DNA of 64,000 nt from Mycobacterium gordonae (GTDB lineage Bacteria; Actinomycetota; Actinomycetes; Mycobacteriales; Mycobacteriaceae): the NCBI RefSeq assembly GCF_001417955.2, contig NZ_LKTM01000112.1:1-64000 (forward strand), given 5' to 3'. A model generated the notes under the pieces. It worked only from the letters and a program-made list of their open reading frames with translations, did not search any database and was not told the origin of the DNA. Shown in pieces: positions 8,642-17,061 of the stretch. Both the position numbers and the translations under genes were made by a program. Numbering within the stretch: position 1 is the stretch's first letter; the number at the start of each line of letters is the position of its first letter.

Positions 8642-9847
8642 ATGACCACTGCCACGGTGGTTTTCGATCCGTTCTCCGAGGACTTCTTCAACAGTCCCTA
8701 CGAGACGTACCGACGGATGCGCGACGAAGCCCCTGTCTACTACAGCCGGCAGTACGACTTCTACGCGTTGACCCGCCACGAAGACGTGGCCGCGGCGTTC
8801 AAGGACTACGCGACGTACTCGTCGGCTTACGGCGTGGATCTCGCCCAGGTGCGCAAAGGCCACGTGACCGAGCACGGTTCGATCATCGCCATGGACCCGC
8901 CCGCCCACCGCCGCATGCGCGGACTGCTCAACAAGGTCTTCACCCCGCGGGCCATCCAGGCGCTGCGGCCGTTGGTGACCCACGTCGTCGACACCTACCT
9001 GGCCGCGGTGGACCCGAGTGGTTTCGACTTCGTCCAGGACTTCACGGCGCTGTTTCCCGTCGACGTGATGACCACGCTGCAAGGTGTGCCGGAACAGGAC
9101 CGGCAGCAGATCCGGTTGTGGATCGACGACCTTCTGCACCGCGGGCCCGGCGAAGTCGAGATGGGCGAGACCGGACAGAAGTCGGCCGTCGACATGGCCG
9201 TCTACTACTACCGGCTCACCAGACAGCGACGCAAAAATCTCGGCGACGATCTGTTGAGCAGGCTGATCGAGGCGGAGATCGAACGCGACAACGGCGAGAC
9301 CGGTCCGCTGAGCGATGTCGAAATCACGGAATTCGCAACTCTGTTGGGCGGTGCGGGCGCGGAGACGGTGACCAAGCTGATCGGCAACGCCGCTGTGGTG
9401 TTCGCCAAGTATCCGATCCAGTGGCGCAAGCTGCTCGACGACCGCTCCAAGATCCCGCTCGCGGTCGAGGAACTGCTCCGATACGAGGCGCCCGCGCAGT
9501 ACAACGTCCGGCGCTCGACGCGCGAGGTCACGCTGCACGGTGCCACCATCCCGGCGGGCAAACCGGTATTCCTGGTAGGAGCCTCCGCCAACCGAGATCC
9601 GTTGGCGTGGAACGATCCCGACACTTTTGAAATCGATCGCGACCGCACGCAAGCGCAGAACCTCGGCCTCGGCTACGGCATCCACAGCTGCCTGGGTGCG
9701 GCGCTGGCGCGGCTGGAAAGCACCATCGCGTTGGACCGGATGCTCGACTTCATGCCGCGCTACGAGGTCGACTGGGCCGGCTGCAAACGGGTGAACATGC
9801 AGAATGTGGCTGGCTGGAGCCACGTTCCGGTGCGGGTGTCGCGCTAG
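8642..9847 (+). CDS. Cytochrome P450
   Basis: A 401-residue bacterial class I P450, a haem monooxygenase needing ferredoxin and reductase partners. The I-helix oxygen-binding motif is GGAGAETVTK and the ExxR helix lies in VEELLRYEAP. The haem-ligand loop reads LGLGYGIHSCLGAALARLE; the usual Phe seven residues before the Cys is replaced by Leu. The ATG at 8642 (MTTATVVFDPFSEDFF) is preferred to the ATG at 8615, which sits directly on the operator and lacks spacing for a ribosome binding site. It ends convergently with a lipocalin-like gene, the two overlapping by 4 bp. Substrate unknown. Confidence 0.9.
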   Translation: MTTATVVFDPFSEDFFNSPYETYRRMRDEAPVYYSRQYDFYALTRHEDVAAAFKDYATYSSAYGVDLAQVRKGHVTEHGSIIAMDPPAHRRMRGLLNKVFTPRAIQALRPLVTHVVDTYLAAVDPSGFDFVQDFTALFPVDVMTTLQGVPEQDRQQIRLWIDDLLHRGPGEVEMGETGQKSAVDMAVYYYRLTRQRRKNLGDDLLSRLIEAEIERDNGETGPLSDVEITEFATLLGGAGAETVTKLIGNAAVVFAKYPIQWRKLLDDRSKIPLAVEELLRYEAPAQYNVRRSTREVTLHGATIPAGKPVFLVGASANRDPLAWNDPDTFEIDRDRTQAQNLGLGYGIHSCLGAALARLESTIALDRMLDFMPRYEVDWAGCKRVNMQNVAGWSHVPVRVSR

Positions 9848-10221
9848 CGGTCGCGGCGCCAGACCAGCGTGCTGTGCGTGGAGCCGCCGTCGGCCGAGGT
9901 GACGCGAGCCGACAGCGTCAGACGGTCGCCCTCGACCTGTGCGTGCCGAATCTGGGGCTGCAGCAACAACTCCGGCATCGTGGCGATCAGCACATGGTGG
10001 GTAACCGTTCCCGCCGCCTCGTCGACCTCGAATCGTCCTCCGTAGGAGACGAATTCGTGGCCTGGACCGGGCGTCAGCTGCGCCGACATGTGGCCGTCGG
10101 TGGTGTAGAGGATCAGACCGGAGGGTTGGTCACCGAACGGGTGACGGACCGGGCCGGTGTCACGCCGGGATACGAAGGACTCCAGCCGCCAACCGCCGGG
10201 CAGCGCCTGCCGCAGGGTCAC
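9844..10221 (-). CDS. Lipocalin-like domain protein
   Basis: A 125-residue protein of the lipocalin-like (PF13924-type) family, with the LPGGWRLESF opening and the GLILYTTDGHMSAQL motif. These small beta-barrel proteins accompany catabolic operons and may bind a hydrophobic intermediate; no reaction is established. GTG at 10221 overlaps the stop of the upstream acyl-CoA synthetase (GTGA) and is chosen over a longer in-frame start. It is the last gene of a minus-strand operon: Rieske remnant, thioesterase, acyl-CoA synthetase, lipocalin. Confidence 0.72.
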   Translation of the reverse strand: MTLRQALPGGWRLESFVSRRDTGPVRHPFGDQPSGLILYTTDGHMSAQLTPGPGHEFVSYGGRFEVDEAAGTVTHHVLIATMPELLLQPQIRHAQVEGDRLTLSARVTSADGGSTHSTLVWRRDR

Positions 10222-11855
10222 GGGTTGAGCGCCTGCTCGCGCGCCCACCGGTAGTCGGCCTTGCCCGACGGGCTGCGCTCGATCACGCTGCGGAACACCA
10301 CGGCCTTGGGCAGCTTGTAGCGGGCCAGGGACTGCCCGGCATGAGCCACCAGTTCCTCGGCCTCGACGCCGGCGCCTTCGGCAAGTGCGACCACGGCGAC
10401 CACCTCCTGGCCCCAGCGCTCGCTGGGCCGGCCGGCCACCACCACGTCGGCCACCGCGGGATGCGACGCGATCGCCGTCTCGACCTCCTCGGCGAAGATC
10501 TTCTCGCCACCGGAGTTGATGGTCACCGAATCGCGTCCCAGCAACTCGATGTGCCCGCCCTCGTGATGGCGGGCACGGTCACCCGGAATCGCGTACCGCA
10601 CGCCATCGATCACCGGGAACGTCGCAGCCGTCTTGACGGCATCGCCCTTGTACCCCAACGGGACATAGCCGCGCTGCGCCAGCCAGCCGATGCCGTCGTG
10701 CCCTGGGGCCAGGATCGTCGAAAAGTCCTCGGCCGCAACAAATGTGTCCGGCCCGGCATTGAACGTGCCGGTCGACACCGCACCGGAGGTCGACAGGTGG
10801 TGCATCTGGGCGCCGGTTTCCGAAGACCCGACTCCGTCAACGATCATGGCGTTGGGCAGGGCGTCGATCAGGCGTTGCTTGACGTAGGGCGTCAGCAGGG
10901 CGCCGCCGTTGGCGACGACGAACAGAGACGATACGTCGGCGATACCTTTCTCGATCGCGGCGACCAGCGGGCGGGCGATGGCGTCGCCGACCACCGACAC
11001 CACCGCCACGCCCTCACGCTCGATGGTGCGGACCACGTCGTCGGCGTCCAGATGATCGACCACCGTGGGGAAGACGATGGTCTGTCCAGTGTTCACCGCC
11101 ATCATCACCGTCCACTGCGCGGCACCGTGGATCAGCGGCGGCAACACCATGACCTTGGTGCCGGGACCGGCGCTCACCCGCGCCACCACCTCGTCGACGG
11201 ACGTCACGAACTGCCCGGTCATCAGGTCGCGGCCACCGAAGGAGGTCATGAAGATGTCGTGCTGGCGCCACAGCACGCCCTTGGGCATGCCCGTGGTGCC
11301 GCCGGTGTAGAGCACGTAGAGATCATCGGGTGAGTGCTGCACCGGCGGCGGGTCGGCGGGCTTGGACACTATGCTCTCGTAATCGACTGCCCCGTAGAGC
11401 AATTCGTTGCCCGAGTCATCGGCGATCTGAATCAGCACCCGCAGGTTCGGCAGTTCGGGCAGCACCTCGGCCACCCGTGGCGCGAATGCCGCGTGGTACA
11501 CCAGCGCGGTCGCCCCGGAGTCCGACAACAGGTACAGCAGCTCGTTCTTGACGTAGCGGTAGTTGACGTTGAACGGAGCGACGCGCGCCGCGAAGCTGCC
11601 GAACAGCGCCTCGACGAACTCGTTGCCGTTGTAGGCGTACAGGCCCAGCAAATCCTGGCCGGCCTCGTGGCCGGGCAGATCGACACGCTCGGTGTGGCAG
11701 CCCAGCCCCCGCGAGTGCAGGTAGGCGGCCAGCCGGTTCGATCGCTCGATGATCTGCGCGTAGGTGAAGCGCTTGTCACCCTGGATCACCAGTTCGCGAT
11801 CGGGTACCGCGGCGGCCACCGCCGCCGCGACCTCCGGCACAGTGAATTCAGGCAC
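10218..11855 (-). CDS. Acyl-CoA synthetase (FadD/FACL family)
   Basis: A 545-residue AMP-forming ligase that activates a carboxylic acid as its CoA thioester. The P-loop is YTGGTTGMPKGVLWR, followed by the GVGSSETG adenine motif, the GDRA hinge region and the catalytic-lysine region PSGKADYRWA. GTG at 11855 has a strong AGGAAGGA site upstream and removes a non-homologous extension. It is the intact paralogue of the gene broken at 1914 and shares its RxxHTERxDLPGxExGQD insertion. It is flanked by a thioesterase gene upstream and a coupled lipocalin-like gene downstream. Confidence 0.9.
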   Translation of the reverse strand: MPEFTVPEVAAAVAAAVPDRELVIQGDKRFTYAQIIERSNRLAAYLHSRGLGCHTERVDLPGHEAGQDLLGLYAYNGNEFVEALFGSFAARVAPFNVNYRYVKNELLYLLSDSGATALVYHAAFAPRVAEVLPELPNLRVLIQIADDSGNELLYGAVDYESIVSKPADPPPVQHSPDDLYVLYTGGTTGMPKGVLWRQHDIFMTSFGGRDLMTGQFVTSVDEVVARVSAGPGTKVMVLPPLIHGAAQWTVMMAVNTGQTIVFPTVVDHLDADDVVRTIEREGVAVVSVVGDAIARPLVAAIEKGIADVSSLFVVANGGALLTPYVKQRLIDALPNAMIVDGVGSSETGAQMHHLSTSGAVSTGTFNAGPDTFVAAEDFSTILAPGHDGIGWLAQRGYVPLGYKGDAVKTAATFPVIDGVRYAIPGDRARHHEGGHIELLGRDSVTINSGGEKIFAEEVETAIASHPAVADVVVAGRPSERWGQEVVAVVALAEGAGVEAEELVAHAGQSLARYKLPKAVVFRSVIERSPSGKADYRWAREQALNP

Positions 11856-11870
11856 GTGAGTCCTTCCTGC

Positions 11871-11929
11871 CGAGCAGTCGCAAAATCGCACGCGTGGGCC
11901 CCGACGGGTGCGATTTTGTGTCTGCTCGC
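11871..11929. repeat. Inverted repeat, family 1, copy 3
   Basis: Arms 11871-11890 and 11909-11928 match at 18 of 20 positions (CGAGCAG...CAAAATCGCA against TGCGATTTTG...CTGCTCG). It lies between the thioesterase stop (11934) and the synthetase start (11855), inside an operon. It may attenuate or stabilise rather than terminate. Confidence 0.7.
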
Positions 11930-11933
11930 GCCA

Positions 11934-12551
11934 TTACGGTTGGTGGGGGAGCAGGCGGACCATCAGCCCGCTCGCTTCAGTGAGTACCGCACCATCGGAG
12001 CTTGTCATGCTCGCGGTGATGAACACTTTGCGACCCTCGATTCGGTCGATGCGGCCGTGAGCGGTCAGCGGCGCGTCGATCGGCGTGATCTTGCGGTAGT
12101 CGACATGCAGGTAGGCCGTGCGGGTGGGACGGATGTCCGCGCCGGTGACCACCATGCCGAACAGCCAGTCGTAGAACAACGGGATCATGCCGCCGTGCAC
12201 CGCGTGGTTGCCGCCGACGTGGGAGGCGGTGAAGTGTCCGTGCATGCTGACTCCGTCGGACCTCATCTCGGTGAGTGTCCATGGTGGCATCAGGGGATGA
12301 CCCAGTCCGGGGATCTCCAGGACCCGCCCGGCCGGCACCTCGACCTCGGGTGCCCGATGGGACTCCAATACGACGCAAGCACTTTCGAGTTGCTCACTGG
12401 CCGCGTCCCACGCCGCGGCGTCCGGTTTGGTGGAGACGGTCAGGTCCTGCAACCGGCGCAGGGCGGTGATGTAGCGCTCCAGCCCGGGTGGCGCGTCCAG
12501 TGGCCGCACGTCGGGGAAACCGCCCTGGATCTCGCTGGCTGTGTGTGTCAT
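11934..12551 (-). CDS. PaaI/4HBT-type hotdog thioesterase
   Basis: A 205-residue protein whose C-terminal half is a hotdog-fold acyl-CoA thioesterase domain. The motif NHAVHGGMIPLFYDWLFG corresponds to the family's N-x(6)-HGG active-site helix, followed by TAYLHVDYRKITPIDAPL. The N-terminal about 75 residues are helical and not recognised. The ATG at 12551 overlaps the stop of a decayed upstream frame. In context it probably hydrolyses a CoA intermediate made by the synthetase encoded downstream. Confidence 0.8.
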   Translation of the reverse strand: MTHTASEIQGGFPDVRPLDAPPGLERYITALRRLQDLTVSTKPDAAAWDAASEQLESACVVLESHRAPEVEVPAGRVLEIPGLGHPLMPPWTLTEMRSDGVSMHGHFTASHVGGNHAVHGGMIPLFYDWLFGMVVTGADIRPTRTAYLHVDYRKITPIDAPLTAHGRIDRIEGRKVFITASMTSSDGAVLTEASGLMVRLLPHQP

Positions 12552-12730
12552 GGCGTCCCTTCAGCCCAGGCCTCGAGCAACCGGTCGGTGGTGGTGATCA
12601 CGGCGTCGGGGCCACCGGGCATGCGCGAGCTTCATGCGGACGCCGTCGCCGGCAGGTCGTAGCACCCTCGGGCCGACTTCGGTAGCGGCGCACACCCGCC
12701 GGTGGCCTTCCAGGTGAACGGAACCCTCAT
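12550..12730 (-). pseudogene. Remnant of a Rieske-type oxygenase gene
   Basis: Reading leftwards from an ATG at 12730, with a GGGAGG site before it, the frame begins MRVPFTWKATGG, the typical start of mycobacterial Rieske [2Fe-2S] oxygenase alpha-like proteins. It then loses similarity and stops after about 30 codons. In another frame the last stretch reads GGPDAVITTTDRLLEAWAEG and ends in a TGA overlapping the thioesterase ATG, as an intact operon gene would. The gene thus seems reduced to its two ends by internal deletion. The N-terminal match is from memory of the family. Confidence 0.5.
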
Positions 12731-12752
12731 GCCGGAGACCTCCCGCCGTCTG

Positions 12753-12773
12753 ATACTAAAGTCGTTACAGTAT
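12753..12773. promoter_or_regulatory. 9-3-9 palindromic operator between divergent operons
   Basis: ATACTAAAG, spacer TCG, TTACAGTAT has the same geometry as the site at 8594-8614. It lies 23 bp upstream of the minus-strand remnant/thioesterase/synthetase operon start and 66 bp upstream of the plus-strand hydrolase start, so it could control both. Confidence 0.65.
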
Positions 12774-12839
12774 AGATTTCAGCAGCTCGGCACTACTCGC
12801 CGGCTACACCGGTTTCAACGCTGAGGTAGGTGATCGGTC

Positions 12840-13985
12840 ATGTCGTGGGCAATGCGTGGGCTGGGGATCACCCGGGAACTCGGCATGGTGCTGCCACGGA
12901 CAGTGGCCGGCTTCAACGAATCGACGCGGTCGGGCCCTGCGACCGCGCGAGGTGTGCGCCAGTTCGGTGAAGTCTTTCTGGACGAACTTGTGCTGACCGG
13001 GTTTTCGGTGCTCGGGGGCAGCACGCCGCGCAACATCCGATCGCTGGACGCATGTGTCGCGGCGGCTGAGGAGTTGTCGGCGCTCGGCATCGACGGTGCG
13101 CACGCCGAACCGGCTCCGTTGCGGGTACGGTCCATCCGGCGCCACCGGATCGCCGGGCTGCACTACGAGCGGATGTCCTTCGAGCACGACCCCGTGCTGC
13201 CGCGGACGCTGGTCGACGCGGGCTTCGGCGGCCCGTCCCGGGCCGCGGTGCATCTGTGCCGGCACCGCTCACCCGGTCCGGATGGCCGTCGGCCCTGGCT
13301 CGTGTGGATACACGGCGCCGGCCAGGGCGGGGCCGAGGACATGTTGATGTCGCGCATCGACCGTATCTACCGAGGGCTCGGCTACAACGTCGCGATGCCC
13401 ATCCAGCCGGGCCACGGAAGCCGTCGGGGCTATTGGCCGAGCTATCCGGACATGGATCCCCTGGGCAACGTCGCCGGCATGATGCGGTCGGTCTCGGAGA
13501 TCCGCGCGGTGGTGCGCTGGGCGCGGCGGCAGGCCAGCGCGGTTGTGGTGGCCGGAGTTTCGATGGGCAGCCCGGTCGCCGCGCTGGTGTCGCACCTCGA
13601 GCGGGACGTCGACGCGGTGGCGCTGTATACGCCGATCCTGGGGCTCAACTCGATGATCGCGCGACACCTCGGACGCTCGGGGTCGGCGCACGGCGAGTAC
13701 CGGCGGTTGCTGCGGTCGGAAGTAGTCTCCCAACTCACGACGGTGATCGACCCGCTGATGGCTGACCCGGCGCCCCCGCCGCAGCGCCGGCTGATCGTGG
13801 CCGCGCGCCACGACCGGATGGCGATGCTCGAACCGGCCCTGATGTTGCAGGAGAAGTGGGGCGGTCAATTGCACTGGTACGGGGGCGGCCATGTCAGCCA
13901 TGTGTTCTCCCGCCGCGTGCAGGCCGTTTCCGAGCGCTTCCTGCGTGAGGTCAGAGACGATATGGCGCTGCGGACGGCCGATTGA
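12840..13985 (+). CDS. Alpha/beta-hydrolase family protein
   Basis: A 381-residue hydrolase. The oxyanion region is WLVWIHGAGQGG, the nucleophile elbow is VAGVSMGSPVAA (Ser in GVSMG), the acid is probably in AARHDRM and the His in GGGHVSHVF. All triad elements are visible. About 130 N-terminal residues precede the catalytic domain. The ATG at 12840 follows a divergent operator. It overlaps the following SnoaL-like gene (TGATG) and is the first gene of a three-gene operon with that gene and an LLM oxidoreductase. It may be an esterase or C-C hydrolase; substrate unknown. Confidence 0.82.
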   Translation: MSWAMRGLGITRELGMVLPRTVAGFNESTRSGPATARGVRQFGEVFLDELVLTGFSVLGGSTPRNIRSLDACVAAAEELSALGIDGAHAEPAPLRVRSIRRHRIAGLHYERMSFEHDPVLPRTLVDAGFGGPSRAAVHLCRHRSPGPDGRRPWLVWIHGAGQGGAEDMLMSRIDRIYRGLGYNVAMPIQPGHGSRRGYWPSYPDMDPLGNVAGMMRSVSEIRAVVRWARRQASAVVVAGVSMGSPVAALVSHLERDVDAVALYTPILGLNSMIARHLGRSGSAHGEYRRLLRSEVVSQLTTVIDPLMADPAPPPQRRLIVAARHDRMAMLEPALMLQEKWGGQLHWYGGGHVSHVFSRRVQAVSERFLREVRDDMALRTAD

Positions 13986-14362
13986 TGGGCGCGGTGCGCA
14001 CCCCGCGCGAGGTGGTGGAGCTCTACAACCTCGTCGTCTGGAACGAACGTGACCTGCGGCTCGCCGAAGAATTATTCGCCGACAACGTCATTCGGCACGG
14101 CGTCGATGCGTCCCAGACGTTGACCCACGATCAGGCGGTGCAACGTGTCGCCGACATGTGGCAGGTATGTGACTCGCTGCGCTTCGACCTCAATATCGTG
14201 ATTGCGGGCGATGACGGCGAGCACGTCGCCATCGTCTACGACTCGACCATCATGGCCAACGGCGCCGAAACCAACGTGGCCAGCATCGAGGTGTTCCGCG
14301 TCGTCGGCGGCCGGATCGCCGAGGTCTGGAATTGCGGCTACCAGCAAGGGGTTTGGAAGTGA
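13985..14362 (+). CDS. SnoaL-like (NTF2-fold) protein
   Basis: A 125-residue NTF2-fold protein with RTPREVVELYNLVVWNERDL at the start and VASIEVFRVVGGRIAEVWN at the end, as in SnoaL/polyketide-cyclase-like families. ATG at 13985 overlaps the upstream stop. Such proteins act as cyclases, isomerases, hydrolases or carriers of small hydrophobic molecules; which applies is unknown. It is coupled to the LLM gene by a GTGA overlap, so the three genes are probably made in equal amounts. Confidence 0.8.
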   Translation: MGAVRTPREVVELYNLVVWNERDLRLAEELFADNVIRHGVDASQTLTHDQAVQRVADMWQVCDSLRFDLNIVIAGDDGEHVAIVYDSTIMANGAETNVASIEVFRVVGGRIAEVWNCGYQQGVWK

Positions 14363-15396
14363 CTGAACGGGTGCTCGAGGAGTTGGGCTACTACCTGCTG
14401 GCCGGAGCCGGGGGTGAGGGGCCGGCGAGCCTGATGGACGAGGCGCGCCGCGGCGAAGAACTGGGCTTCGGCACCGCGTTCATCTCAGAACGCTGGAACG
14501 TCAAAGAGGCGTCGTCTCTGGTCGGGGCCGCCTGCGCGGTGACCAGTCGCATGCAGATCGCCACTGCCGCAACCAATCACAACACCCGCCATCCCCTGAT
14601 CACCGGATCGTGGGCGACCACCATGCACCGCCTCTCCGGTGGACGTTTCACGCTGGGGATCGGTCGAGGCATCGCCGCGATCTACGGGGCGTTCGGCATA
14701 CCCGCGGTGACCACGGCGCAGATGGAGGACTGGGCCCACGTGATGCGCCGGTTGTGGCACGGCGAGGTGATCTTCAACCACGACGGGCCGATGGGCAAGT
14801 ACCCCATCCTGTTTCTGGACCGGGACTTCGACGAGGACATCCGCCTGGCGCTGGTGGCCTTCGGTCCCAAGACACTGGCGCTGGGCGGGCGCGCGTTCGA
14901 CGATGTCATTCTGCACACCTACTTCACGCCCGAGACGCTGCAGCGCTGTGTGACAACGGTGAAGTCCGCGGCCGAGAAGGCCGGCCGCGACCCGGACAGC
15001 GTGCGGGTGTGGTCGTGCTTCGCGACGGTGGGCGACCACCTGCCCGAGCCGTTGCGGCTGAAGAAGACCGTCGCCCGGCTGGCCACCTACCTGCAGGGCT
15101 ACGGCGACCTGATGGTGCGGACCAACAATTGGGATCCTGCTGTGCTGCAACGATTCCGCGAGGACTCGGTGGTCACGTCGATCGCCGGGGGAATCGATCA
15201 CAAGGCCACAGCGGAACAGATCGAACACATCGCGACGCTGATCCCCGACGAATGGCTGGAGCCGTCGGCCACGGGCTCGGCCCAGCAGTGCGCCCAGCGG
15301 ATCCGGCGCGAGTTCGACTACGGCGCCGACGCGGTGATTCTGCACGGCGCCACGCCCGACGAGCTCGAACCGGTGGTCGCGGCCTACCGCAGTTAG
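14359..15396 (+). CDS. LLM-class F420-dependent oxidoreductase (TIGR03857-like)
   Basis: A 345-residue luciferase-like TIM-barrel enzyme. Motifs include GFGTAFISERWNVKEASSL near the N-terminus and SGGRFTLGIGRG in the middle. Mycobacterial members generally use coenzyme F420. GTG at 14359 overlaps the preceding stop (GTGA) and is preferred to an earlier frame-consistent start within the upstream gene. Last gene of its operon; a strong hairpin follows at 15403-15460. Confidence 0.85.
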   Translation: MTERVLEELGYYLLAGAGGEGPASLMDEARRGEELGFGTAFISERWNVKEASSLVGAACAVTSRMQIATAATNHNTRHPLITGSWATTMHRLSGGRFTLGIGRGIAAIYGAFGIPAVTTAQMEDWAHVMRRLWHGEVIFNHDGPMGKYPILFLDRDFDEDIRLALVAFGPKTLALGGRAFDDVILHTYFTPETLQRCVTTVKSAAEKAGRDPDSVRVWSCFATVGDHLPEPLRLKKTVARLATYLQGYGDLMVRTNNWDPAVLQRFREDSVVTSIAGGIDHKATAEQIEHIATLIPDEWLEPSATGSAQQCAQRIRREFDYGADAVILHGATPDELEPVVAAYRS

Positions 15397-15402
15397 CCCT
15401 GT

Positions 15403-15460
15403 GAGCAGACGCGAACTCGCACGGATTCCGAAGGAATCGTGCGAGTTCGCGTCTGCTCGC
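15403..15460. terminator. Inverted repeat, family 1, copy 4, between convergent genes
   Basis: Arms of about 26 bp (GAGCAGACGCGAACTCGCAC... and its complement ...GTGCGAGTTCGCGTCTGCTC) form a nearly perfect hairpin with one bulged base and a 3-4 nt loop. It fills the gap between convergent stops at 15396 and 15470 and would serve as a bidirectional terminator. Confidence 0.8.
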
Positions 15461-15469
15461 GGTACACAA

Positions 15470-16966
15470 TCAGGGCAGGATCACCGTGCGGGTGACCGGC
15501 TCGGCGGCCACCTGCCGCGCGTACAGCGCGCGCTGCAGCGAGGCCAGCAGCGCGTCCCGGGTCTCCCGCGGGTCGATGAGTTCGTCGAAACCGAAACCCT
15601 CGGCAGACCGGAAGGAAGCCTGCAACTCGGCGTCGCGCAGCTTGGCGGTCAGGTCCTCACCGGCGTGGGAGGCGCGGCTTAGGGCAGCGGCACTCATGGC
15701 TCCCATCGTGGCGCCCGGATAGGCGAAGGTGGCGGACTGGTGGTCGAAGCCAAGCAACGACATGACCATGGAGCCGAAGCCGTAGGCCTTGCGCAACGTG
15801 AGATGCAACTTGATCGTCGTCGCGGCCGTCTGCGCCGCGAACATCCGCCCGCCGCTTCGCAATACGCCGGTGCGCTCGGAGCGGCTGCCGGGCAGCATGC
15901 CCGGGTTGTCGGCCAGAAAGACGATGGGCAGATGGAAGGAGTCGGCGACCAGGATGAAATGCGCGGCCTTGTCCGCGGCATTGGCGTCGATCGAACCGGC
16001 CAGCACCTGCGGCTGGTTGGCGACGACGGCGACCGGATGCCCGCCCAGATGCGCCAGTGCGCAGATGATCGCCTTGCCGAACGACGGCTGGACCTCGAAC
16101 CAGTCGGGACGGTCGAAGACCACGTCGAGCACCGCACGCATGTCGTAGACGCGGCGATTGTCGCGGGAGACGATGTTGAGCAACTCCGGGGTCGGCCGTG
16201 GCCCCGTCGTTTCGTCGGCGGGCAGTCCGGCCGGGTAGGACCAGGCGCTGGACGGAAAGTACGACAGGTAGCGGCGGATCTCGTCGAGCACGGTTTCGTC
16301 GTCCTCGGCGACGTTGTGAATGACCCCGCTGGGCAGCGCAACGTCCGGCCCGCCCAGGTCTTCTTTCGAAATGTCCTCTCCGGTGGATTCTTTCACCACT
16401 GGTGGCCCGGCAGTGAAGATGGTGCCGTGCCGGCTCATGATCCGGAAGTCGCAGACCGGGGCAACCAGCGCGCCGTGTCCGGCCGACGGGCCCAGCACCG
16501 CGGCGACCGTCGGCACCCGCCCCGAACACTGCGTCTGGGCCAGCAAATCGGTGGGCGTGCGCCCGTAGTGCCCACCGGTGGGCCGGAAACCCGCGCCGTC
16601 GAGCAGCATCACCAGCGGAACCCGGTCGCGCACCGCCAGTTCGGCGATCCGGTAACGCTTCGAATTGCCTCCCGGGCCGATGCTTCCGGCCAGCGTCGTG
16701 AAGTCCTCGGCCCCCACCAGCACCGGCTTTCCGTGCACCAGGCCCGAACCCGTGACGATCGCGTCGGCGGCGACGTCACCGCCGACCAGGGTGCCGATTT
16801 CCCGGAACGAACCCGGATCGACGAGTCGCTCGATGCGCGCCCTCGCGTCCAATTTGCCCTTGCCGCGGTGCTTGTCGAGGCGCTCGGAGCCGCCCATGCC
16901 GCGCGAGAGCCGGCGGCGACGGTCGAGATCGTCGAGCGTCTCCTGCCAGTCCTGAGAGTTGGCCAT
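15470..16966 (-). CDS. Acyl-CoA carboxylase carboxyltransferase (beta) subunit
   Basis: A 498-residue carboxyltransferase that moves CO2 from biotin to an acyl-CoA. The N-half has the MGGSERLDKHRGKGKLDARARIE opening and a VMLLDGAGFRPTGG oxyanion region. The C-half has ADNPGMLPGSRSERTGVLRSGG and YGFGSMVMSLLGFD. ATG at 16966 has GGGAGA upstream. No biotin carboxylase/BCCP gene is in the window, so an alpha subunit from elsewhere is needed. It is divergent from the LLM gene at 17062, with a shared operator between. Confidence 0.88.
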   Translation of the reverse strand: MANSQDWQETLDDLDRRRRLSRGMGGSERLDKHRGKGKLDARARIERLVDPGSFREIGTLVGGDVAADAIVTGSGLVHGKPVLVGAEDFTTLAGSIGPGGNSKRYRIAELAVRDRVPLVMLLDGAGFRPTGGHYGRTPTDLLAQTQCSGRVPTVAAVLGPSAGHGALVAPVCDFRIMSRHGTIFTAGPPVVKESTGEDISKEDLGGPDVALPSGVIHNVAEDDETVLDEIRRYLSYFPSSAWSYPAGLPADETTGPRPTPELLNIVSRDNRRVYDMRAVLDVVFDRPDWFEVQPSFGKAIICALAHLGGHPVAVVANQPQVLAGSIDANAADKAAHFILVADSFHLPIVFLADNPGMLPGSRSERTGVLRSGGRMFAAQTAATTIKLHLTLRKAYGFGSMVMSLLGFDHQSATFAYPGATMGAMSAAALSRASHAGEDLTAKLRDAELQASFRSAEGFGFDELIDPRETRDALLASLQRALYARQVAAEPVTRTVILP

Positions 16967-17030
16967 GTCTGCGGTCTCCCTCGTTGCCGAGCGGTCGATG
17001 GCTCACTGTAGCGCCGCGCTGACGTTGACC

Positions 17031-17051
17031 CTACCGAATCGCTTACTGTAG
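17031..17051. promoter_or_regulatory. 9-3-9 operator between carboxyltransferase and LLM genes
   Basis: CTACCGAAT, spacer CGC, TTACTGTAG shares spacing and right-half sequence with the sites at 8594 and 12753. It ends 10 bp before the LLM ATG (17062) and lies 64 bp from the carboxyltransferase ATG. At this distance bound protein would block plus-strand initiation. Confidence 0.6.
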
Positions 17052-17061
17052 CTTTTGCCTC

